NCBI GenBank assembly: GCA_902781515.1
Contig: CACZJU010000003.1
Location: forward strand, 51,512-115,511
Source: an uncultured Bacteroidales bacterium
GTDB taxonomy: Bacteria; Bacteroidota; Bacteroidia; Bacteroidales; Bacteroidaceae
Length of the DNA: 64,000 nt
Direction of reading: 5' to 3'
Position numbers and translations under genes: made by a program. Shown piece after piece: positions 36,601-44,333 of the stretch (position 1 is its first letter; each line of letters opens with the position of its first letter). The notes beneath the pieces were generated by a model, which ran no database searches, had not been told where the DNA came from, and was given only the letters and a program-made list of their open reading frames with translations.

Positions 36601-38359
36601 TAAACCAGGCTTTGCCCATAGCAAGGAATTTGCCTGAGCCAACATTCAGCACCTTGTAATTGTTACCAGAGACAGGTGTCTCACCAGCAATTGTGGGAGC
36701 TGTCCAAGATTGTGCGGGTTCAGGAGCGGCTTTCTTGACTGCCTTGAGGCAGCTCTCGTGCCAGTTTTCGTCACCGTCGAGGTTAGGACGGCAGTAGATG
36801 GTGTAATCGCCAGCCTCAGCAACTACGTAGCTGTTTCCTATGCCTTCGGGAAACCAGCTCTTGATGGTTGAACCGTCTGTGCTGGAGGCAACCTTAAACT
36901 CTGCATCAGCAGCAAGAGTCATATCGAGAGAGAACTCCTTAATGCCATTTTTCTCGAGTTCTTCATTCAGGGTCATCTTGTTGGCCTCGTCAATCTGCCA
37001 TTCGGTCATAGAACCGACAACATAGAAGCTAAGTTCGGGCTCGGGAGTGGGCTCAACTTGCTCCTTGATTTCGATGGGCCAGAACTGAACCTTTTCGTTG
37101 AACTGACCAATGGCACCAACAATCTGGTAGGTCTTGCCTTCCTCAAAGGTGGGAATCTCTATGCCAAACTTGTTGTAGCCATAAACGCCCTGGGCCTCGG
37201 AAATGTCCTTGTCCTCATTATTGACGGTAATAGAAATGTTCTTACCATCAACAGCATAAGATGTAACGTCCTTCAGGGTAATTACCTGGTTCATTACGGC
37301 ATTGCCGAGAGATATAGCAGGATAGTTTACAGGCTGAGCGGGATCGTCGTTCACAACGATATCGTTGTCGGGAACGAGCTGACGCAGTTGGTTGTAGATG
37401 CTTACCTTACCAGTCCAACCTGGGGTGATGTACTTACCCTTCTCGGCAGCAACGCTCTTTTCGCCAGTCTGGTCATAAATCAGGGCAAAGTCTCGCTCAT
37501 CAGGATTATAGAGGTAAACGTACTGGTTAGTAGGCTTAGCAATAACCCAAGCCTTACCAGTGTAAGCGAAAATGTCATTGTTTGCCAATGAGTTCATCGC
37601 TGTAAAGGAAGAGTAGCTGGGGATCTGCGTGAATGTAGCAGAAGCTACTGCGCTCTGGTCGTCACCCTTCACTGCGATAGCCTTCACAGTCGTGGTCTCT
37701 GTGATGGGGAGAGCACGGCCATACTGTGGAGAACTTCCAGCAACTGGATCTGCTCCATTCATAGAGTAGTAAATCGTAGCACCCTCAGTCTCACAAGCGA
37801 TTTCTACACTCGTAGTGCCTACGAATGTACCACCGTTAGGTGTGAATGTAGGTGTAGCTACAGGACTGTCTTCAACCTGCTTCCAGAATGTAAGCTTTGT
37901 CTGGCCTGAGTTTCCATAGCAGGCAAAGCGTGGGCTACTTGCATTGTACTGCAGGATGCGGGCTGTTGTGCCTACATTCGTGACAGTAAAACCGTTGCTA
38001 TATGCAACAGTCCAAGAACTGGCATCAGCAACACTCTCTGCTGTCGTCAGGGAGTTGCCTGATGACCAGCTAAGATAAGTACCAGCTGTCGTCTTGAAGG
38101 CGATAGAGCCTTCTGCACTTCCTGCTACAATAGTCAGGGGATAGGTGCCTGCCGGCGTCCCTGTGTAGTCAGTAGCAGTACCAATGGTAGTTCCACTGGT
38201 CGTCACAGCAGTCAGCTCCTTAGTGGCAGATTGTGTTTCTCCAGCCATAATAACGACGTCGCCCACCGTAAGTGTCTCAGTCTTTTGCCAGCCAGCGAAC
38301 ACCGTTCCGCACACCATCATCAGCAAGCTGACAAGTGTAAAACGTAATGTTTTAAACAT
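30647..38359 (-). CDS. Giant modular secreted protein (2570 aa), probable adhesin/glycan-binding
   Basis: The signal peptide ends near CGTVFAG (residue 23). Modules that can be seen, with rough residues: chitobiase-C-like sandwich (168-245), an OB-like domain (255-430), a SusE/SusF-like or CBM-like domain (440-545), a trefoil-like segment (555-700), and jelly-roll binding-like modules (from 780, and 2046-2200). Further on are a discoidin-like segment (about 1400-1530), InlB-type beta repeats (about 1783-1862 and 2446-2525) and a DNRLRE-like domain (about 1865-2040). The C-terminal tail VIFDMNGRRVSR, then VLIVNGKKVVRK, is of the Bacteroidetes sorting type. No catalytic motif was recognised, so binding or adhesion is the likely role. 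It is monocistronic. The long opposite-strand frames are shadows. Confidence 0.75.
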   Translation of the reverse strand: MFKTLRFTLVSLLMMVCGTVFAGWQKTETLTVGDVVIMAGETQSATKELTAVTTSGTTIGTATDYTGTPAGTYPLTIVAGSAEGSIAFKTTAGTYLSWSSGNSLTTAESVADASSWTVAYSNGFTVTNVGTTARILQYNASSPRFACYGNSGQTKLTFWKQVEDSPVATPTFTPNGGTFVGTTSVEIACETEGATIYYSMNGADPVAGSSPQYGRALPITETTTVKAIAVKGDDQSAVASATFTQIPSYSSFTAMNSLANNDIFAYTGKAWVIAKPTNQYVYLYNPDERDFALIYDQTGEKSVAAEKGKYITPGWTGKVSIYNQLRQLVPDNDIVVNDDPAQPVNYPAISLGNAVMNQVITLKDVTSYAVDGKNISITVNNEDKDISEAQGVYGYNKFGIEIPTFEEGKTYQIVGAIGQFNEKVQFWPIEIKEQVEPTPEPELSFYVVGSMTEWQIDEANKMTLNEELEKNGIKEFSLDMTLAADAEFKVASSTDGSTIKSWFPEGIGNSYVVAEAGDYTIYCRPNLDGDENWHESCLKAVKKAAPEPAQSWTAPTIAGETPVSGNNYKVLNVGSGKFLAMGKAWFSWSTTAIVADEGFNATFIGDAASFTLTNTSNSKFVFTSGNDIKGDAMHADGANATQYGLTKLDNGYYHIHDAGGNADSPCWGYNSSFHATGIVAHANAVEGWNCEWIFMAPETDSNIIKAYAAKKALYDALVFAKENGIDTDEASLVYTNAESTVDDIKAAAAKLNHETYLAINTKTVEGASAENGVVTKFVVNGTFDSNTSGWTCTGGFQNQALASNQNGAFTVPFFENWNGSAKANKMYQTIENVPNGTYKLNIAAFVNTLADPNESQYVFANNDKKYLTAGEPTAYEVWTVVTDNTIEVGLEQTTATANWMGIDNVVLTYYGEGDVIEAAKAGSVLADYEAANGKPMEATLAEALTGAKNTYDADKSDENLAALKTAVEAATASVKAYENAKNALEGAAALLATTNVYTADALAAFNAIYDQNKYNEGTLTTAEASAMQNPVLLTGWQHDNAMVADDLLLSAWTINDVQAKDFDTALYINTWSKEGETDGTEFKVPFFEYWTGDANSLGENKITATLTGLEEGRYEVEAWIRVHAKSGAAAKEATGITANVNDGEAVDVTEGPVVEGTQFSLAKFTATGLVGNDGILKFNLNIAADNNISWLSFKNVNYKQTANSTDLAYERANETMVSGETYLVSTVKDETTYYLKKDGYLTANLNEAGLFEITARKGGNFKEQGWFIPQFTNGGDGSNNFGAEAQKHLIVGNQNRADFETQVLFLNTEGKYAIRSTNANSSQWGAGAFWTVVDDNDEDGLPNATYVMNEIPYVWDITSLASDSRYVAYGKTQAWPSKTVFEWTSNAKEGSEGSYEALSDRTYTTYFHSAYNNAPDADHYLQAELPAATDNIFFYYKKRSQNNNNRPTTIEISASKDGSEFVPVTTISEGLPTDAAVLDYTSDKIELGDAYNFVRFTVTATNNGAKANNHVFFTFSEFYVLNEALSNYWNIADWTALSADDVDAINNLDADLEAAYQARKNAADIAALKAQILEVTTAGNKFSQAQNEENIFAPEDIETNLAAITTLEQAETGLATVKGMVVEYVGKLELTEDVDVTNLFIVNPTPIAKGANAGWEGDGAGNASNGVAEYWNQAAAGFYQTITLPAGDYKLTVVALQRENRKGFVYAGDNQTAIVGVNSDTANGRDTAAAWFAAGNGKNEVNFTMEETGNIKIGLQADGSTADYWTVWQSFKLEKLAPKATTYAINFAADIANGSIEAKIDGAVVTEAEAGATVTLVATPAEGYELDALTVLGGNGNVIEVSEGNTFEMPAFAVMVNATFKAVEEEEPVIAATLVHTASSSCGGDADVYTSTVDAETEHVNNSAFNATWQGAAYAEFDFASLPKNATVTKATFTFTGIGESRKARDCGVFVVNADEVLDYAAMAEGNAKVNLAATNITTVSFPQSASETFNIDVLDQVKALAAAGQKYVIFKMTGNSGGGDVAGKASENAPKLVIEYAPGAPEIANASFEADGEKAASNGALELTGWTFAGVGTQFNNTELRPAGSASTTSQFGTSDPSDGEYSLFFRQGWNDKGNVFTITSDALAKMPAGDYILSVDYKQHYSYDKDNQANQNTKVGIALMDGEVALVSEKSPAASGTKGGDVNTYFNDAEWSTLEAPFTIEKAVTGAKIVISLNSYGARRSDFFIDNVQLTLVPGIDVAKIELQKAIEAAQAELAKYTVGDGLFMYPESEVAPLTRAIATAQGAYNAEDATKESIETATATLNAAVETFAPAITAPAADKAYAITNVTAPGKLCIANSKITIADDAAVYFTAVEGGFVLSNVEGEYVAMTSGSTWSMTTTTDIATAYVLTVLPVEGGYTLNGSNGIMGLDYGVKAPDNEDKTVYANKSIAYNGVWTIAEYVAPTTYAINIEEAENGKVESDKATAAEGETVTLTATPDEGYIPNDITITYGEDNKEIVPEINEETLTATFVMPAGDVTIVMTFKVESGTGINGIAADQKEVIFDMNGRRVSRTAKGVLIVNGKKVVRK

Positions 38360-38446
38360 AGCTTTAAGTGTTTTGGTTAATAAATAAAGTTAATTAAAAA
38401 TTGGTTTTTAAGTTTGTTTCCTGTTTGTTTTTCACGCTATTCGGTC

Positions 38447-38454
38447 CAAAGGTA
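38447..38454 (-). promoter_or_regulatory. Promoter -7 box for the giant secreted gene
   Basis: TACCTTTG on the minus strand, with CTTG 20 bp upstream (38478-38475; one mismatch to TTTG). The leader to the ATG at 38359 is about 80 nt. Confidence 0.55.
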
Positions 38455-38802
38455 GTGAAAGTTTCCTTAACTCACAAGAAATGAGTGAGAAATTTACGAG
38501 AGCCCCTCAAAAAACTTAATAAATAGGAATAGCGCTCGCGCATAAGCGCACGCACATGAAGCACATAGCAAACAGAGTACTCTACACTATATTTCATAAT
38601 AAGTTCCCCGACGGGGAACGATGGTTCCAAGACGGGGAACGAATATTCCAAGACTTGGAACGATGGTTCCCCGTCATGAAATAATGAATGCTCCTAGACC
38701 CTAAAGCCTTTGCTTCGAGGCCTTCACCCTTTTGCTCCTAAGTGATTTTAAACATAGACTACGAGGTTGTGGGGAGGTTGAGGAAATATTATTTCGAAGA
38801 AA
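38455..38802. other. Intergenic region between divergent secreted-protein and TonB-receptor genes
   Basis: About 350 bp without a supported gene. Apart from the 21-bp palindromic array at 38604-38687 it holds a small inverted sequence around 38703-38726 (AAGCC-TTTGCTTCGA-GGCCTT) and otherwise unremarkable AT-rich DNA. No ORF with coding character was seen on either strand. Confidence 0.6.
38604..38687. repeat. Four-unit palindromic tandem array, 21-bp period
   Basis: Units start at 38604, 38625, 38646 and 38667. Cores are TTCCCCGACGGGGAA, TTCCAAGACGGGGAA, TTCCAAGACTTGGAA and TTCCCCGTCATGAAA. Units 1 and 3 are perfect 15-bp palindromes that differ by paired changes in both arms. Spacers are CGATGG or CGAATA. 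Confidence 0.85.
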
Positions 38803-38834
38803 TTTGGGAAATCGCTCGAATATTCGTATCTTAG
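38803..38834 (+). promoter_or_regulatory. Promoter for the TonB-dependent receptor
   Basis: TTTG at 38803-38806, a 20-bp spacer, TATCTTAG at 38827-38834 (one mismatch to TAnnTTTG). Leader about 25 nt. Confidence 0.55.
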
Positions 38835-38865
38835 CGCCCAAATTTAACATAAATTATAAAACGTG

Positions 38866-41583
38866 ATGAAAGGAATGTTACGAACTGCGGTTCTGGCACT
38901 GGCGTTTGGTGCTGCCATAGAAGGGCAGGCACAGACGGTGGTGAAAGGCCGACTGGTGGACGCTGAAAGCGGCGAACCGCTGGTGGGCGCTCAAGTGCGC
39001 ATTATGGGAGAAAAGACAGGTGTAGTGACTAATGCCGAAGGTGAGTTCACTCTGCAGAACCCTCGTCAGCGTCGCGAGATAGCCACAGCCTATCTGGGTT
39101 TCAAACCAAAGAACTTCAATGTGCCCAAGAACGGTGAAATGGGACAATTGGAGCTTGAGCCAGAGGATGTGATGATGGAAGGCGTGACCGTTCACGGCAC
39201 TATGGCTTTCGACCGTCAGACTCCTGTGGCACTGTCCAATATAACCATCGATGAAATCGAGGAAAAGCTGGGTGGACAGGAATTCCCTGAAATAATGAAG
39301 ACCACGCCTGGTGTGCACGCCAACAAGCAAGGCGGCGGCTGGGGCGACTCGGAAATCTACATGCGCGGCTTCGATAATACCAACGTTGCCACTATGGTGA
39401 ACGGTGTTCCCATGAACGATATGGAGAACGGAACCGTATATTGGAGCAACTGGGCTGGCATCAGCGATGTGGCAAAGATAGTGCAGACACAGCGCGGACT
39501 TGGTGCATCAAAGGTGAGCGTACCCAGCGCAGGCGGTACCATCAACATCATCACCAAGACCCTCGACCAGAAGCGCGGCGGAAGCCTCCAGTACCAGATG
39601 GGCAACAACGGTGCCAACAAGATAACCTTCAACGTTTCCACCGGCCTGACGAAGAAAGGCTGGGGACTGACCTTGCTGGGCACTCGCCAGTGGGGCGACG
39701 GATATGTTCAGGGCACAGACTATGAGGGCTACACTTGGTTCGGTAGCGTTGCCAAGAAGTTCAACGATAAGCACACCCTTTCGTTCACAGGCTTCGGCAC
39801 CATTCAGGAGCATGGACAGCGCACCTCAAGTCAGAACTACGGTCCGCTGACCCTTTCGGAATGGGCTCGCGTGCGTCAGCAGTACGGCGACGACCACTAC
39901 CGCTATAATCCTACATTCGGACGTCTGCACGGCGAGGACTACAACGCTATGCGTAACCGCTACCACAAGCCTCAGCTCTCGCTCAACCACGATTGGACAA
40001 TCGACAACCGCAGCTCGCTCTCCACAGCCCTGTATATGAGTATCGGACGCGGTAGCGGAACTACTGGCGAAGGATTCGGCAGCGGTTCATATACCGACAT
40101 CAGAGGCGTCAGCTACGGACAGGTGCTCAACACCTTCCGCAATGCCGACGGCACCTTCGACTACGATGCTATCTACGACCGTAACGTACTGAGCACCACA
40201 GGTTCACAATTTGCTCTTGCCAACAGCCAGAACAACCACCTGTGGACAGGTCTTCTCAGCACCTACTCCAACCACATCAACGAACACTGGGACGTGTCGG
40301 GAGGTATAGACTTCCGCTACTACAACGGAACCCATAAGACAGTCCTGAGCGACCTCTTCGGCGGTCAGTACTTTATGGACTACGACCAGCGTAGCAAGAT
40401 TGACCCGAAGAACAATCCCATCGCCAACAACACCTCTTGGCTCTATCAGAAGTTGGGTGTAGGCGACATCGTATATCGCAACTACGACGGCTATGTGGTG
40501 CAGGAAGGCGTGTTCGGACAAGCCGAATACAAGTGGAAAGGACTGAGCGCCTATGCCAATGGCGGACTGAGCAACACCACATACTGGCAACGCAACCACT
40601 ACTACTACGAGAAGTCGCAGGAGAAGAGCGACAACGTGAGCTTCCTGGGAGGTAACATCAAGGGTGGTGCCAACTACAACATCAACGAGAATCACAACGT
40701 ATTCTTTAATATAGGATACATCAGTCGCGCACCTAAGTACAACGCAGCTTTCATGAAGGCCGAAACCAGCAACATGCTGAACAAGGACGCCAAGAACGAG
40801 AAGATATTCAGTTGCGAACTGGGCTACGGTTTCCACTGGCAGTGGATAACAATGAAGCTGAACGGATACTTCACAAAGTGGCTCGACAAGACAATGAGCA
40901 AATACATCGACAGTTTCCAGGAAACAGCATACATCAACATGACCGGCGTAGATGCCCGTCACATGGGTATCGAACTGGAGGCAAAGCTGGAGCCTGCCAA
41001 GTGGGTTGACATCAAGGGTATGTTCTCATTGGGCGACTGGAAATGGTGCAGCAATGCCGAAGGTTACGTGTATAACGAACGCGGACAGGCTCTAGCAGCC
41101 GACGGAACCCTCACAACCGTTGGTTCTGCCACTCACGCTAAGGCAAACATAGACCTCGACGGAGTTCGCGTGGGCGGTTCGGCACAGACAACAGCTTCGC
41201 TGGGTGCCGACTTCAAACTGGGTCAGGTGCTCGGAATGTCCGACCGTCACGAGCTGAAGATTGGTGCCGACTGGGTTTACTACGGTCGCAACTACAGCTA
41301 CTATTCGTTCTCTGGCTCGAACCTGACAATCGGTAAGACATACAAACCAAGCGAACCTTGGAAGGTGCCCGGAGCAAGTCAGGTTGACCTGCGTGCTACG
41401 TATCGCTTCAAGATGAGCGACAAGATTTCAGCCACACTGAGCGGCGTAGTCAACAACCTGTTCGACTATCAGTACATCGGCAAGGCCTACAACTCGAACA
41501 ACGCCGTTGTGGCTGCCGACAACGTTTACGTCTTCTATAATTTCGGACGTACATACACGATAAGATTGAAGCTCAATTTTTAA
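38866..41583 (+). CDS. TonB-dependent outer-membrane receptor
   Basis: 905 residues from ATG at 38866; a GTG lies just before. The signal peptide ends at EGQAQ. A carboxypeptidase-regulatory-like beta domain (VVKGRLVDAESGEPLVGAQV to about residue 100) precedes the plug (FPEIMKTTPGVHANKQGG, YMRGFDNTNVATMVNGVPMND, PSAGGTINIITK) and a beta-barrel that ends TIRLKLNF with a terminal Phe. Such receptors import large or scarce nutrients with TonB energy. No SusD homologue follows; a lipoprotein gene does, 46 bp later, probably the surface partner. The ligand is unknown. Confidence 0.92.
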   Translation: MKGMLRTAVLALAFGAAIEGQAQTVVKGRLVDAESGEPLVGAQVRIMGEKTGVVTNAEGEFTLQNPRQRREIATAYLGFKPKNFNVPKNGEMGQLELEPEDVMMEGVTVHGTMAFDRQTPVALSNITIDEIEEKLGGQEFPEIMKTTPGVHANKQGGGWGDSEIYMRGFDNTNVATMVNGVPMNDMENGTVYWSNWAGISDVAKIVQTQRGLGASKVSVPSAGGTINIITKTLDQKRGGSLQYQMGNNGANKITFNVSTGLTKKGWGLTLLGTRQWGDGYVQGTDYEGYTWFGSVAKKFNDKHTLSFTGFGTIQEHGQRTSSQNYGPLTLSEWARVRQQYGDDHYRYNPTFGRLHGEDYNAMRNRYHKPQLSLNHDWTIDNRSSLSTALYMSIGRGSGTTGEGFGSGSYTDIRGVSYGQVLNTFRNADGTFDYDAIYDRNVLSTTGSQFALANSQNNHLWTGLLSTYSNHINEHWDVSGGIDFRYYNGTHKTVLSDLFGGQYFMDYDQRSKIDPKNNPIANNTSWLYQKLGVGDIVYRNYDGYVVQEGVFGQAEYKWKGLSAYANGGLSNTTYWQRNHYYYEKSQEKSDNVSFLGGNIKGGANYNINENHNVFFNIGYISRAPKYNAAFMKAETSNMLNKDAKNEKIFSCELGYGFHWQWITMKLNGYFTKWLDKTMSKYIDSFQETAYINMTGVDARHMGIELEAKLEPAKWVDIKGMFSLGDWKWCSNAEGYVYNERGQALAADGTLTTVGSATHAKANIDLDGVRVGGSAQTTASLGADFKLGQVLGMSDRHELKIGADWVYYGRNYSYYSFSGSNLTIGKTYKPSEPWKVPGASQVDLRATYRFKMSDKISATLSGVVNNLFDYQYIGKAYNSNNAVVAADNVYVFYNFGRTYTIRLKLNF

Positions 41584-41629
41584 TCTTTAATGGATAATTG
41601 ACAATGGACAATTGATAATTGATAATGTT
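41584..41629. repeat. GATAATTGACAATG-type spacer
   Basis: Short imperfect repeats (GGATAATTGACAAT, GGACAATTGATAAT, TGATAATG) fill the gap between the receptor and the lipoprotein gene. Confidence 0.55.
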
Positions 41630-43216
41630 ATGAAAACTATCAAACAATATATGCAAAACGTTCTCTGTGGTCTCTGTCTTCTCTGTCTTCTCTGCGTGCT
41701 CTGTGTTTCATGCGAGGACTACACCGAACACAACTTCGGCAAGCCCGAAGAACTGTACGAAGCCGTGCAGGTGAACACCTACACATTTGAGCTTACTGCC
41801 GACAATTATAAGGAGATTGCCACCAACGAAGACAACATCGCTCTTGCACAGGCTGCCGACGAGGATGGCACTACGCTGAAACACCTGCAAATGGTTGGCG
41901 ACAGCGCATGCTTTGTAGGCAACATAACACCACAGGAATACCTGCCTGCAATACTTAAGAGTCTGGTGGGAGCTGGTGAATACTACAGCATGACTGCCGG
42001 TTCATCCATCACTGTTCGCTTCCGTCAAGGCGAGCTTGTACCAACCGATGCATACGTGCCTCAACAAGGCGACCTCACCACATCTGGAAAATATCTGTTG
42101 GTACCAAAGGGCATGAGCCAGGTTCTTGCAGGAAGTAACAATGAAGCCACAGGTCAGACCTTCGACTACGGCTATATCTATCCATCTGGCAGCACTCGCT
42201 ATCCCAATGCTGTTAATGCCCTGTTCGATGGATCCATAAAGGCCGATGAAATGGCAGCTAAATATCTCTATAACATAGACAAGGACGGCGACTCGTGGTT
42301 GCTGAGCAATCCCGATAACTTGTATATGTATCTGGATGGAGAGCACAACACATTCCAATACCTTGACGACCTTGGTGACATAGACGAAGGTATGTATCCC
42401 AACTGGAGCATTACCTACGACGCTGAGAACCAGATCTACGACATTACCAACACTGAAACACAGCAGACTATTCTCTACGGTACTCAGTTCAATTCAGCAG
42501 GAGCCTACGCCGATAAGAAGGGCGAAGACGGCTATGCCGATATTCAACTATATGTATTTAAGGCTAATGGCTCGGAATACGTGTCTGTAGGAGAAGATGT
42601 GGAGGAAGTAGTGTTCACGCTTGATGAAGACGGTTGGCAGACTAAAGGCGACTATTTGAACTGTCCGCTCACAGGCGGTACAACGCTCTCAGATATGGAT
42701 GCTGTGTACGAGGCAATAGGTTGGAGCATAGAAAACAAGGGTAGCATTGGCGACCTCACATACGTTTGGCGCTACGATGCAATGTACGGTTTGCGTGCTT
42801 CTGCCTTCAAGTCGAGCACCTACTACCCCACCGATGTATGGGCTATCAGTCCCAGCATTAACCTGAAGAAGGCAGAAAAGCCCATCTTCACATTCGAACA
42901 GGCTCAGAAATATGCCGACGACAAGAATATTGAAGACGATAAGGTAACCGACTACCTGCAAGTGTGGTTAAGTACCAACTTTGCCGGTCGTGGAGGACTG
43001 GACGCAGCCACATGGGTGAATGTCACCGACAAGGTTGAAGGCACATGGCCTGACGGCAGCGACTGGACTTACTATCCCATGACTCTCGACCTGACCGAGT
43101 ATGCAGGACAAACCAATGTTTGTGTAGCCTTCCGCTACATTTCAACTGATGGTGCTGCTGCAACTTGGGAGGTTAAGAACGTAGTCTGCAAGGAACCGGA
43201 AGCAGAAGAAGAATGA
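41630..43216 (+). CDS. Surface lipoprotein with choice-of-anchor-J-like C-terminal domain
   Basis: 528 residues from ATG at 41630. The lipoprotein signal ends at the Cys of VLCVSC; the signal core is encoded by a CTCTGTCTT microsatellite, giving the repetitive LCGLCLLCLLCVLC. The mature N-terminal part (to about 300) contains repetitive beta segments. From about 335 to the end a jelly-roll resembles choice-of-anchor-J or DUF5017 domains (WAISPSINLKKAEKPIFTFE, CVAFRYISTDGAAATWEVKN). It lies directly after the TonB receptor and overlaps holB by 4 bp. Likely a cell-surface ligand-binding partner of the receptor. Confidence 0.7.
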   Translation: MKTIKQYMQNVLCGLCLLCLLCVLCVSCEDYTEHNFGKPEELYEAVQVNTYTFELTADNYKEIATNEDNIALAQAADEDGTTLKHLQMVGDSACFVGNITPQEYLPAILKSLVGAGEYYSMTAGSSITVRFRQGELVPTDAYVPQQGDLTTSGKYLLVPKGMSQVLAGSNNEATGQTFDYGYIYPSGSTRYPNAVNALFDGSIKADEMAAKYLYNIDKDGDSWLLSNPDNLYMYLDGEHNTFQYLDDLGDIDEGMYPNWSITYDAENQIYDITNTETQQTILYGTQFNSAGAYADKKGEDGYADIQLYVFKANGSEYVSVGEDVEEVVFTLDEDGWQTKGDYLNCPLTGGTTLSDMDAVYEAIGWSIENKGSIGDLTYVWRYDAMYGLRASAFKSSTYYPTDVWAISPSINLKKAEKPIFTFEQAQKYADDKNIEDDKVTDYLQVWLSTNFAGRGGLDAATWVNVTDKVEGTWPDGSDWTYYPMTLDLTEYAGQTNVCVAFRYISTDGAAATWEVKNVVCKEPEAEEE

Positions 43217-44322
43217 TTGGACAAGAGGAAATTGTAGGAAGGCTGACAGAGATGGTGGACCAGGGGCGTCTGCCCCATGCCCTTATGCTCTATGGACCAG
43301 AGGGCAGCGGCAAACTGGCTATAGCCCTGCATCTGGCACGATACCTTCTGTGCGAATATCCAGCCAACGGACAGCCTTGCGGCATCTGTCACTCCTGCCG
43401 GATGACGGAGCAATGGCAACACCCCGACCTGCATTTCTCTTTTCCACTGATAAAGGCAAAGAGTACCGATGCCCCCATATCAGACGACTATATGACGGAA
43501 TGGCGCGAACAAATAAGCGCCACTCCATACTTCACAGCAAACGACTGGCTGGCTGACCTCGGCGCAGAAAACCAACAACTGCAGTTCTATGTTGGCGAAA
43601 GCGATGCTCTGCAGAAGAAACTGTCGCTGAAAGCAAGTCAGGGAAGTTATCGCGTAGTGGTTATATGGCTGCCTGAGAAAATGCCTGCAGCCACAGCTAA
43701 CAAGCTACTGAAGCTCATCGAAGAACCTCCATCAAAGACCCATTTCATCATGGTTAGTCAAGAGCCTGACCAGGTGCTCGGAACTATTGTCAGCCGAACA
43801 CAACTGATAGCCGTTCCAGCCCTGTCGGAAGAGGTGATTGCACAAGCCCTGATAGAACATCACGGTGTGGAACCACAGAAAGCACAAGACCTGGCACATG
43901 TGGCTCAAGGCAGCTATACGCAAGCCGTGAAACTGACAGAAGAAGACAATGAACGACGCGAATACTTCGATCTCTTCGTGGAAATGATGCGTTTGTGCTA
44001 TATGCGCAAGGCAAAGGAGATGAGACAATGGGCTGAACAGGTTGCTGCGATGGGACGTGAACGACAGAAACACATGCTGGAATACTGTCAACGACTGGTG
44101 CGCGAGAACTTCATCTACAACTTCCAGAACAAACAGCTCAACTATATGACGGAAGGCGAAGCCGAGTTTGCAAAGAAATTCGCACGCTTCATCAACGAGC
44201 GAAACGTAATCCCGTTTATGGAAGAGCTGGCGGCCTGTCAAACCGATATAGAACAAAACGTAAGTGCCAAGATGGTATTCTACGACCTAACACTAAAAGT
44301 AACAATACTATTAAAATCATAA
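43213..44322 (+). CDS. holB: DNA polymerase III subunit delta'
   Basis: 369 residues. A clamp-loader AAA+ protein: MLYGPEGSGKLAIALHLARYL (P-loop), a zinc module CGICHSC, LKLIEEPPSKTHFIM, and the SRT sensor in TIVSRTQLI. The Walker A Thr/Ser that follows Lys is Leu (GSGKLA), so ATP hydrolysis by this subunit is doubtful, as known for delta'. It is part of the complex that loads the sliding clamp. The start overlaps the lipoprotein stop by 4 bp; ricT follows after 11 bp. Confidence 0.92.
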   Translation: MIGQEEIVGRLTEMVDQGRLPHALMLYGPEGSGKLAIALHLARYLLCEYPANGQPCGICHSCRMTEQWQHPDLHFSFPLIKAKSTDAPISDDYMTEWREQISATPYFTANDWLADLGAENQQLQFYVGESDALQKKLSLKASQGSYRVVVIWLPEKMPAATANKLLKLIEEPPSKTHFIMVSQEPDQVLGTIVSRTQLIAVPALSEEVIAQALIEHHGVEPQKAQDLAHVAQGSYTQAVKLTEEDNERREYFDLFVEMMRLCYMRKAKEMRQWAEQVAAMGRERQKHMLEYCQRLVRENFIYNFQNKQLNYMTEGEAEFAKKFARFINERNVIPFMEELAACQTDIEQNVSAKMVFYDLTLKVTILLKS

Positions 44323-44333
44323 CAACACGATAT

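Noticed and set aside
34991-36637. 548-residue frame on the plus strand inside the giant gene
   Set aside because: Antisense shadow; Cys- and Ser-rich, without promoter or motifs, opposite a continuous secreted-protein frame.
38604-38687. CRISPR-like palindromic repeats
   Set aside because: There are no spacers between units apart from 6 bp; it is a tandem array, not a CRISPR.
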